Assembly: GCF_037126465.1 (NCBI RefSeq)
Contig: NC_088210.1
Coordinates: forward strand, 13,538,011-13,602,010
Source of the DNA: Ornithodoros turicata
Taxonomy: Eukaryota > Arthropoda > Arachnida > Ixodida > Argasidae
DNA length: 64,000 nucleotides
Reading direction: 5' to 3'
Shown here: piece after piece, positions 55,278 through 64,000 of the stretch
Layout of the letters: every line of letters begins with the position of its first letter
Numbering within the stretch: the first letter of the stretch is position 1
Position numbers and translations under genes: made by a program
The notes under the pieces: model-generated
Seen by the model: the letters and a program-made list of their open reading frames with translations, nothing else
Told to the model about the DNA's origin: nothing
Database searches by the model: none

Positions 55278-55577
55278 GGCCGGGAGCAGTGGCGCGCTCC
55301 TGTAATCCAGCTACCTGGAGGCCGGGTCTAGAGGACAGCCTGAGGCTGGGGTCAGTGTCTCTCGCCTGCCCATGTTGACTGGGTGTCCGCACTAAGAAGG
55401 ACGTCAACATGGAGGCCCCGGAGGAGTCCTGGGCCCCCAGGTTGTCTACGGAGGGGCGAACCGGCCCAGGGCGGAAACGCCGCAGGCAAAAGTTCCCGCG
55501 TCCTGCGGTAGTGGGATCGCAACCGTGAATGGGTAACGAGAGGCAGCCCAACCAACAAGGCTGATCCTAGACCTTTT
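55278..55577 (+). ncRNA. 7SL (SRP) RNA copy E, probably defective
   Basis: 300 nt, 653 bp after copy D. The helix 8 motif is GGAAACGCCGCAGG instead of GGAAACGCAGCAGG, altering the SRP54-binding loop, and TCTACGGAGG replaces TCTAAGGAGG. The end reads CTGATCCTAG. These make it the least likely of the copies to form a working SRP. Confidence 0.92.
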
Positions 55578-55923
55578 AGCACATTTTGACGAATAATTAT
55601 TTAAATCCTATATGGGAACACCAATAGGGAAATTTCCAGTCGGTGCCAACATTATGGTGCCGCTGCCTTCTTCCACTCCTGCTCTACTTCTTCTTCTTGT
55701 AAAATAATTGGGAGTAGAATTATACTAAGGTGAATCAGCCTAAATTTTATTACATTATTTGTGTAGCGAGATGCTGCGCTTGCTGCAGGGAAGGACTGTT
55801 GCTAATTGCGGATATCTCCGCCACATGGCGCTGGAAGCAATGTTTACCTAGGGTGCCTCAATACCCTGAAGAGGGAGCTACAAAATACGTCCCATAAATA
55901 CCCAAAATAGGAGGTGGGTTTAC

Positions 55924-56223
55924 GGCCGGGAGCAGTGGCGCGCTCCTGTAATCCAGCTACCTGGAGGCCGGGTCTAGAGGACAGCCTGAGGCTGGGGTCA
56001 GTGTCTCTCGCCTGCCCATGTTGACTGGGTGTCCGCACTAAGAAGGACGTCAACATGGAGGTCCTGGAGGAGTCCCGGGCCCCCAGGTTGTCTAAGGCGG
56101 GGCGAACCGGCCCAGGGCGGAAACGCAGCAGGCAAAAGTTCCCGCGTCCTGCGGTAGTGGGATCGCACCCGTGAATGGGTAACGTGAGGCAGCCCAGTCA
56201 ATAAGGCTGAACCTAGACCTTTT
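55924..56223 (+). ncRNA. 7SL (SRP) RNA copy F, last of tandem array
   Basis: 300 nt, 646 bp after copy E. The helix 8 motif is intact. Changes: CTAAGGCGGGGCG and AGCCCAGTCAATAAGG near the 3' end. After the terminator the flank diverges (GTGGTGAAGG) from the standard GCACATTTTG. Confidence 0.93.
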
Positions 56224-56427
56224 AGTGGTGAAGGTTAAAGAAGAAGTGGTAATCTTCAAATCCCACGTGGGGCATCAATAAGGAAATTTCGAGACCCTGC
56301 CATTACTACGCTGCCGTTCTCTTCTTCCTCTTTTTTTCTCCTCTAATTAGTAGATTTATACGTAGATTAAATCGGTCTAAAATTTGTTACATTACATTAT
56401 TACTATTAGTGACTTTTAGTATATGCA

Positions 56428-57771
56428 TATTCGCGACTCCGGCGAAGCCGTGGCCACCTGGTGGCAATTTAGAAAAGCTGCGAATCTAGGTCCGACAGCA
56501 CGTCGGGGCAGGGAAGCTGTACATGTTTCCGTCGCTTATGGACAGAACACAGAATGTATCAAAATCGAAAAGAGGGCAGATGTTGCACTACTACTTTCTT
56601 CTCAGCCTGTTGGAGAAACCCCGTGTTTTCTTTTAATCAAGGAGAACGGAACGGAAGTCTCATCTGTTGACCCATCGCACGAGTTTCCTGATCAACTCTG
56701 TCACCACGGTTTTATCTTAATGTTCATCTTAGTAATACGGAACAAGGAACCGGCATTTCTTTGTCGCGCTGACATGTAGGCATTTTCGGACCTCACGCAA
56801 AAGTAAACAATGTCGCTGTACAATTGCGGCGTAGACAAGCATCCATCCTTGATGGTCTGTGGGATTCGTATAAACAGACAAAATATCACACAAAGTTGTA
56901 CGTGAACACCAAGAGCAGTGCAGAAAAAGAATACTTCACTTTGCGAAAGCACCTCGTTTGCAGCGCTCAGATGTTCGTCACTCAGCATATGGCACGTTAA
57001 ATAATTGCACGTGTATGCGTGCTAAGACAAGGTGTCAGATATGTGCGTGCGCGCCAAGGGTTTTCAAAATATGTATTGTTCACGTATACCTTTGGGGCTT
57101 TGACATACAGTTACAGTGCAGACATCAAGGTTAGAGCATATGAGCACGTTTTGTCGCCACCACACGACCACACCAAACAAGGAAGTCTTCTCGCGAGCTT
57201 TTCCAAATGCCCATGTGAGCCGAAATGCAGGATTACAATTCTTTTATGATTACTTGTGTCTCAAAGTTTCTACAAAAGCTGTCTAAATTCTTAGAGACAC
57301 TACAGGTCCAACGAACAACGGAGCTGTTGTTCGCTTGCAACGCTCATGTATTACCGGACTGTCGGAGGACAAACTCAAGAGTGGTATTACTTGCATACTA
57401 GCAATTCCTCCTTCCGTAACACACGATATGTCACCCTGCTTAAGCAAACAATCCTTGCCTTGCCTTCTTAGATTCCAAAATGCCTTCTCCCGTTCCCTCC
57501 ACACCCGGCGTTTCTGAACACCTTCCGACGACGGAAACCTTTTGCCTGCTTCTCTCAGTTGAGCTGCACAGTATGAGATGACCAGCAGACAAAATGAATT
57601 CCTTTTCATGAAGCATGTGAATTTGCGCATATTAAAAACTGAAATTATCCTAATTCGGCCTACAACGAAGTCCCTACGCTCGCCTTGCTCGGGAGACCTC
57701 ATGGATACCTGGACTCGTCCGCCATCTTGGAATTTCGGGGCGCCACCTGTAGTTTATTGGAGTCGCGAATA
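56428..57771. mobile_element. TIR element with TATTCGCGACTCC ends
   Basis: TATTCGCGACTCC at 56428-56440 and GGAGTCGCGAATA at 57759-57771 are perfect 13-bp inverted ends; GGTGGC-type text follows on both. About 1.34 kb with several short open frames on both strands, none recognised. Its right end abuts dispersed repeat copy 2. A further TATTCGCGACTCC occurs at 60527. Confidence 0.65.
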
Positions 57772-58430
57772 GAGCACAGTTCCGCAAGAAATAACCGCTA
57801 GATTTTCTTCCTCTCTATGGGTGGAAGCTTGCTTAACTTATCTAAGTTATACAGCCTTATTCTATCAAATTCACGAAGAGCACATATTGACGTAGACTAG
57901 TGCATTCAGGAGGTCATTTACGAAGTTCGGTGACTATTTGCTGTCCTCGGGAGTAAATTTCGGGATTAGGGGAGTAATTGCACCCTAGGGGACAAGAAGC
58001 TGCAATTACTCCCCATTTTGCTCCTTCTTCTTCTTCCTTTTTTAGTCTTAGTCTCCCCAACTGGTCTCAATGCCACGCGTATTTTGTCCTCCTTGCTTTT
58101 CTTTCCCGGCTGTTACTCTCTATCTCTGTTTGAATGTTTTTGTGCCGTGAAATGTGTCAGGCTGTTCATCACTATGTACTCCCTCACCCTTTTCATTTCT
58201 GCCCTCACCCATGTTGGTGCTATATATTGTTTTGTAACATTGTGCGCAATGTACCTGAAGAAGGGCAGTCTCTGCCTGAAAGCTAGTAATAAATCTCTAA
58301 ACTTTGGGTGCTTCGTACGTCTTTCATTCTCAAGCATACCTTTGTGACGTCGACATTGTTCATTGTTTTGATTCGTCTACGCTTCTACGTTGCTATGACT
58401 ACGCCAAGACGCAATGACCTTCAGCGTAGT
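57772..58430 (+). repeat. Dispersed repeat, copy 2 (copy 1 at 54110-54565)
   Basis: In addition to the shared blocks it has CCTGAAGAAGGGCAGTCTCT followed by GCCTGAAAGC and TAATAAAT (58254-58293), a hairpin-plus-poly(A)-signal ending like that of several retroelement 3' ends. Confidence 0.7.
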
Positions 58431-59082
58431 TCCGAATATGCATCGAGCAAAGAACGCAGTTATCCATATTTCGTCATCGACAGCTCAGTTTTACGGCACA
58501 ACTTCGCCGTCCAAACGACTCCAGTGTAGGGATTGTCCTCCCTCCCCCACGGATTTTGCAACGCCCACCTAAAATTTCTGAGATTGCCCAATACAGCTCT
58601 ACTTCCCAAATATCTACTGATAAACATTTACCTCCCCCGCTCCCGGAAGCTGAGAACCCCCTGAAGGTCGATTTCTGGGGAAGTTACTGCTCCAGTGCTG
58701 TCAACAGGAGTTGCGACAGCCGGCGGATGGGCGCAAATGAACGAGCGGAATTACTTTCTAAACAGTCAAGGAGAAGAATTGTGCAAAGCCAGAGTTCGAG
58801 CTAAATCGTTACAAGGAACTCGTTACGTTATTCTCTTTTACGCAAGTTCTCTGTACGCAAGTTCTCTTTTTCTTTTTTTTAACGTGTAACTTAATTCGGT
58901 ACTTTTGCGCCTTTGTAACTTGCAGAGGAATTGGTTTCTTTTTCATGTAACTTTGACAAAGTAACTTAAGTTAACTTCCAAGTTACTTTTAACTCGCTTT
59001 TGACTCACATCCATGTATTTTCTTGCTTTTTCTCCGCTTCCTTCATGGTATTGTTTGCCGTAGAACGTGATAGTGTTCAGGA
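58431..59082. other. Non-coding stretch before the hAT element
   Basis: AAGTAACTTAAGTTAACTTC (58958-58977) and TGTAACTTG motifs recur at 61567-61650, suggesting a larger hAT element into which 59083-60993 inserted. Confidence 0.4.
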
Positions 59083-59481
59083 CAGAGAGTCGAACCGAAC
59101 CTGAACCCGAACCGAAAACCGTCATTAACCTTTATTTTTGGCCGAACCGGGACTGAACCGAACCAAAAGAGTCGGCGCCATCTTGGAGCTGAACCGGAAC
59201 TAAACCGGTAAAAAAATACCGGTTACCGGTTCGAATAACGGTTCACACGGAATTAAGTTTGCGGAACTAAGTGCGGAACTTTGCATGTTGTGCATGAACG
59301 TAACAACAATTTTTCCTCTTTTTTCTTCATTTATTAGCTTCGTAGACTTCCTTTTGCTTGCCGAAAAAGTCGTGCCCTGCAACAATGATCTGGATTTTCT
59401 CGAGTCACGAAGTAACAACAACAAAGATAGTAACTGAAAACTTGTAGGACTACTAATGTCTAAGACATACACCTGAATCTA

Positions 59482-59974
59482 CAGGGTGTGTGCAGAAAAA
59501 CATGACCCGCATTTAGGCAGTTAGCTTGTTGTCTACCTAACTAACAAACTTCCTGGAAGCCATACTGAGCGTAAAAAAATAAACAGAGCGCGAAAATATG
59601 GGCTCCCGTGCATTAGAATAGGGTGGTCGTCACTATGAATGGTAGTGCATTTTGGTCTCAGGAAAGTTATGTGCAGGCACCGCTAGGGGTACTGCCGATG
59701 AGTATCCATGTGGGACATCGTTTCGATTTATGCAACGATAGCTCCCATAGCGGTACACAACTCTCCTACGTCCACCATGTTGCCCTATTCTGATGCACGG
59801 AGGCCGACGTTTTCGTTGCCCCGTTAATTTTTTTTAGCTGAGTATGGCTTCCACAATTTTTCTGCAGACTTCGCACGCATAAATGCGCCATCGTGCGCCA
59901 CCGGATGTTCCTCGGGTAAGTAGACAACGAGTTACATGTAAAAATGTGGGTCACGTTTTTCTGCACATACCCTG
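59482..59974. mobile_element. TIR element with CAGGGTGTGTGCAGAAAAAC ends, nested
   Basis: 493 bp, inverted ends of about 33 bp with a few mismatches, flanked by TA. Centre has GGGTACTGCCGATGAG...CGGTACAC text, non-coding. The CAGGGTGT end relates it to 16367-17270. Confidence 0.82.
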
Positions 59975-60044
59975 TATATATATCTTTTTTGTCACAAGTT
60001 TTTGTCACAACCTTTTCTGTCTCAATTATGCAGGACATAACTGT

Positions 60045-60125
60045 AACACAAAAGGCGTACGCCTACTGTTTTCAACAAATTAGGGGAGAGAACGGTGTCA
60101 TTCGAGATGATGGTTGGTTAGGAGG
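60045..60125. mobile_element. Family 1 MITE right-arm fragment
   Basis: AAAGGCGTACGCC, TTTTCAACAAATTAGGG and CATTCGAGATGATGGTTGG match the right arm; it stops at TTAGGAGG, before the terminal repeat. Confidence 0.7.
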
Positions 60126-61029
60126 TGGAGACGTTAGGAGACGACGGAGACGTTAGGAGACGTTTAACGCATTAAGTTTGCCGCGTGACTAGGGTATTAG
60201 AAAGTAAAGCGCCAGCCACGCTGATGCTGGTCAGAATGAAAAGAACGTGCCAAGCTGGGTTTCTTTGTGGATTTGAAATAAAAGAAGCAAAAACAACCGT
60301 ATTGACATCGTATTTAAAAGTCGGCAATGGGTCGAAAATTAGTCGAACCCTCTGTTTGTACTTGCTTTGTCTTTGTTCCACAGACACTTCACTCTAACGC
60401 GCCATGGTAGCACGGCGGCTGTCAGTGCTGTCACAATAACGCGCCTTTTACATAGAGACGCCGTGCTCAGGATCGCACCATTGCAATCCAACTACCATGA
60501 AGCGTCGTTTTGGTGATTAACGTGTATTCGCGACTCCGACTGGTGATGAATTATTTCTATCACTTAAATGACTCAGGCCAAGGTAGCTGGCTTGGTTCAC
60601 TGGCGAGATGTTCCTGGCGCCTGTTCCTGGCGAGATTCTGCGAACAACCCGGTGAGTCAGTTAACCCCCGCGACATGAGCTACGTACAGGGACAGTCAAC
60701 CCAAGGCGGTAATTCATGGCTATGCTCCTCTTGCAACCACTACTACCTTGTCTTTGATATTGCACAGTCTTTCAAAATCCTGAACGACCACTGACGTCTT
60801 CCTGTACACTTCAAGCACTGTACCACACAAACGGAAGTTTGCTTTAACCTGCCTGTTCTGCTTCATTCGCTCCCGTGGCCCCTGAACCGGTTCGTGAACC
60901 GAACCGTTTGGAAAGAACCGGTTTGAACCATCATAGTTGCCTTCTGGAGCTCAACCCGAACCGAACCGATAAACGTTTCGGTTCGACACTCTGGTTCAGG
61001 AAACAAGAACCGCTGTCATTGAAATGATG

Positions 61030-61315
61030 CAAAGCGCTCGAATAGACCTCTATCAAAGAAACGTCATCATGACGTTGGTAGACGGGACTGAAACCCAAAC
61101 AAATCGGGAGGAGAGGGCTGGGTTCCACGAACGGGCACTTGTTCGCTGCCTCCCAATGAAAGGAAAGTAGGAACACCGTGATCCCCCCAAGACCATGGCT
61201 TTCGGGCGCGACCTTCTTTACCTCTTGCTTCGAACGTAGTTCAATTCAACCAAATTTTTGGCGCTGTCGAACAGTATGACGTCTTTTGTTTCCAAACAGG
61301 GAGAGGTCTATTACT
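61030..61315 (-). repeat. Dispersed repeat (inverted copy of 40060-40370)
   Basis: See 40060-40370. The order of blocks is reversed, as expected for opposite orientation. Confidence 0.65.
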
Positions 61316-61373
61316 GGACAAAAACGGGAACGGTCTACGTGTGGATAGAGAGGTAGCAAGCGAGCTGGTGGCA

Positions 61374-61483
61374 TAGATCCATAACTTAAAAACCCGAGAC
61401 TTGGGGACAAAAAAACGACAAACACGGACTGTGTTTGTCGTTTTTTTTGTCCCCAAGTCTAGGGTTTTTAAGTTATGGATCTA
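61374..61483. repeat. Near-perfect 110-bp palindrome
   Basis: TAGATCCATAACTTAAAAAC at the left and its complement at the right; arms of about 53 bp with one mismatch and one A-run length difference, and about 4 nt loop. Confidence 0.9.
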
Positions 61484-61852
61484 CGTGTGTTGCGCTCCTC
61501 CGCAGGCAACTCAGGGTCTAACTCAACTGCTCACGCGCGCGCTGCACCTGCGTAATGCTATTTTGTATCCGAAGTAACTTGGAAGTAACTCGTTCTTTTT
61601 TTTAAGTAACTCAGTAACTACGAGTTACATTTTATGCTGAAGAACTTCGTTATTAACTTAGGTACATTTTTCAGACGTTCTTTTTGACGGATAACTTCTC
61701 AATCTATGAGCAAAACAGACGCATATCTTGAATGCAGCGCCTGCATAACTGGCACATATGTGTATGTGTGGTCTACATACGTATTATATATCTATGTAAA
61801 CATTAAGTGCGAAATATATCCCTTAAATACCCAAGATAGCTGATGAATTCAC

Positions 61853-62152
61853 GGCCGGGAGTTGTGGCGCGCTCCTGTAATCCAGCTACCTGGAGGCCGG
61901 GTCTAGAGGACAGCTTGAGGCTGGGATCAGTGTCTCTCGCCTGCCCATGTTGACTGGGTGTCCGCACTAAGAAGGTCGCCAACATGGAGGCACAGGAGGA
62001 GTCCTGAGCCCCCAGGTTGCCTAAGGCGGGGCGAACCGGCCCAGGGCGGAAACGCAGCAGGCAAAAGTTCCCGCGTCCTGCGGTAGTGGGATCGCAACCA
62101 TGAATGGGTAACGAGAGGCAGCCCAACCAACAAGGCCGAACCTAGACCTTTT
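61853..62152 (+). ncRNA. 7SL (SRP) RNA copy G
   Basis: 300 nt with intact helix 8 (GGAAACGCAGCAGG) and GGTGTCCGCACTAAG. Changes: GAGTTGTGG in the 5' domain, AAGGTCGCC in helix 6, CTAAGGCGGGG. Its 5' flank (AAGTGCGAAATATAT...AAATACCCAAG) closely matches copy D's, and its 3' unit spacer extends to about 62385. Confidence 0.93.
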
Positions 62153-62385
62153 AGCACATTTTGCCATATAATTATTGATGCAGGTTATAGAAGTGGGTCT
62201 TTTTGAGTCCCATATGCGAATAATAATAATAAGGAAATTTCGAGTCGGTGCCAATATTATGCTTCCGCTGTCTTCTTCATCTTTTTTTCTCCTCCTCTTC
62301 TTCTTGTAAAATAATTGAGAGAAGAATTATACTAAGGCGAGTAAAATACAAGCTGCGCGTGCTGCAGGGTGCGAATCTCGACCGA

Positions 62386-62910
62386 AATGGACGATTTTAA
62401 AAAGATGCGCGCGCCATCAAGCGCGTGGCGCAAGGCAGCATGGGAACTTTGAGGGACACTGCTCCGTCGTCTGCTTCGGATATGCTTCATATCGGCTGAC
62501 GCTGTGGCTGCGCACACCGGGAATGTTGTTCTTCTTCTTCTGCCTCCGCCTCTGGCCGTATCGTAATGCTTGAAGGCGCTCTAAGTTCCCATGAGCCCTT
62601 GCGTACCACAGGTGGCGCTTGCTTTTCTAAAATGGTCTACGGCGCTCCGGTGCAACCAGGTGCCCCTTGCCATCTTCGATAAACTGCACTGGTGGGCAGT
62701 GAAACTTCATCGATTAAAGGAGTGCACCCATTCAATGGAGCACTGAGTTGCCTCGAACCTTCACCGGGAAAACCGGCCGAGCGATTGCGTCAGAGTGCAA
62801 TCCCAAGAAGCATCGCGATTGCCGGAAGCACGGCTGAAGGCGGAAGCGACATGTCGCCAGGTGTAGCCGGGCAAGCAGCAGCAGTCAGCCATCGAGCCAT
62901 AAGAGACCTG
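62386..62910. other. No gene recognised
   Basis: GC-richer sequence with short open frames. It could hold a promoter or 5' exon of SHPK, but nothing matching the kinase N-terminus was found. Confidence 0.35.
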
Positions 62911-63418
62911 GGCTGCGTTCCAATACCCCGGTTAGTCGATTGCCTAGCGGTCTAACCGGAAGTGCCGCCATGTTATGTCTCGTTCCAAATCTCGCCAAGT
63001 CCGCTATTCAGTCGGCTACCGCCTAGTGCGCATCGATGCAGTCTAGTTATACGCCTGACCATCTGACAGCCGGGATGGAGACGCGCGTTGACGGTACCAG
63101 CGTGCCCGCTGTTTCTGATGGCTTTAAATGTAAAGTTGCACATAGTGGTATGTTTTTTTAAAACTGCGTAGAGAGTTGGAAGACATGTTTAGTTGTGAAG
63201 GTGACAGTTTATTATGCACGATGTCCTACAAACTTAGCGCATTAGAGTCCTGCTGCGCTTGCGCCGTACGCATTTCTTGCGTGAGCAACAAGATGGCGCC
63301 ACAGGCGCCTCGGCTAGGCAAGTCTGTTCCAATATTGACAAGCAAAGGGGTCTATTCAGCTGCCTAGTCAGCTGCCTAGTCAGGCAGCTTCGCGGGCGCG
63401 AGGTATTCGAACGCAGCC
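62911..63418. mobile_element. MITE with GGCTGCGTTC ends and 3-bp duplication
   Basis: GGCTGCGTTCCAATACC and GGTATTCGAACGCAGCC are inverted ends with one mismatch. CTG lies at 62908-62910 and 63419-63421. AGCTGCCTAGTCAGCTGCCT, a local repeat, near the right. A 3-bp duplication would fit the PIF/Harbinger group, a tentative call. Confidence 0.6.
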
Positions 63419-64000
63419 CTGGACGACTGGCAATCGCCTATTGGAGAGCCGTGTCATGGGATAGTTACGCTAGTGACCGCTGCAAGCGCCACATAGCATT
63501 ATTGGAGAGAGGGAATGACACTATCATCCTTGCCACCGTCGTTCGTCTGCTACACAGGGTTACACAGGCTGTTGCTAAGCGCGCGCTACCCTCTCCCGTA
63601 CCGCTTCGTCCTTCTCAACACAGCCCACCATACATTGCCGCGGTTCCGGCAAGTCACGTGGTAACGAATAGTGCTAGCTAGCGACAAATCCGATAGCCAA
63701 GCGGCGATTGCCAGAACTACCACCCCGGTGCTGGGAGCTTTGCGGATGTCCAGGTCTCTACAGTATAGTAGTAGGTCGTGCATGACATTCGATCGGTGCC
63801 GCTCGCCAGGTGCCGCTCGCTACGGGTCGCGCAGCTTATGAGGCACAACGAGCAAAGGTCTCTAGGCGCCGCACGCTAGAATCCACCAGATCCACCAGTG
63901 CGGTGCAGTTTCATTATGCAGTTTCATTGTTCCATATTCGAGAATGCCTCCGCACAGGGCACCGCCAGTGTAGAGCGCCACGCCGCACCACGGTGGTTTC
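63419..64000. other. Window end, no gene recognised
   Basis: No supported exon or repeat. GGTGCCGCTCGC is repeated near 63796-63820. Confidence 0.4.

Larger units (their letters stand above)
59083..60993. mobile_element. hAT-type element (CAGAGAGTCGAACCGAAC ends), 8-bp target duplication
   Basis: GTTCAGGA is duplicated at 59075-59082 and 60994-61001. Ends CAGAGAGTCGAACCGAA and TTCGGTTCGACACTCTG. Sub-terminal GAACCGAACC clusters. About 1.9 kb including the nested element at 59482-59974 and a family 1 MITE arm at 60045-60125. No transposase frame seen. Confidence 0.85.

Noticed and set aside
57283..57702. 139-residue antisense frame inside the TATTCGCGACTCC element, considered as a transposase or as a 5' SHPK exon
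   Set aside because: No transposase motif recognised, and it shows none of the kinase N-terminal glycine-rich segments or supporting splice sites.

Overview
This is a eukaryotic, repeat-dense genomic window with large introns. It is most probably from a chelicerate and best fits a tick. The reasons are the exon texts of an arthropod-type GMC oxidoreductase, tRNA-derived SINEs, a CCTAA (arthropod telomere-type) run, and very many short inverted-repeat DNA transposons. No bacterial or plastid features are present. The species assignment is inference.

Three protein-coding genes can be supported. (1) On the + strand, 1390-13875, there are nine exons of a GMC (glucose-methanol-choline) FAD oxidoreductase. 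All splice phases chain without a break into 537 residues. The N-terminal FAD-binding exon(s) lie upstream of the window, and the protein ends in an unusual basic linker plus hydrophobic tail. (2) On the - strand, 28569-27037 (ORF open to 28704), there is an intronless SLC22-type organic ion transporter. (3) On the - strand, 53795-31451, there are the last three exons of sedoheptulokinase (SHPK), separated by introns of about 14.9 and 6.7 kb. Its 5' exons are not visible in the window.

The most striking content is RNA-gene derived. Six 300-nt copies of 7SL (SRP) RNA, all on the + strand, lie inside or just upstream of the antisense SHPK gene (starts 42234, 45466, 54625, 55278, 55924, 61853). 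Three of them form a head-to-tail array of about 650-bp units. A seventh, 90-nt copy at 44990 has lost the S domain and keeps the 5' Alu-domain part plus the T-rich terminator, an arthropod parallel to the event that produced primate Alu. The copies carry conserved flanks, including a TATA-like AAATAC box near -28, so they look like duplicated gene units rather than retroposed RNA.

The rest is mostly mobile DNA. It includes a 249-bp palindromic CACTC-ended MITE family with 2-bp target duplications and one empty site elsewhere in the window, several hAT-type MITEs with clear 8-bp target duplications, pogo-like MITEs with TA duplications, CAGGGTGT-ended foldback elements, LINE 3' fragments, tRNA-type SINEs, a solo LTR, and minisatellites. 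There are also two striking perfect palindromes: 104-bp arms just upstream of a GMC splice acceptor, and 55-bp arms with no spacer at 34498-34607. Many elements are nested.
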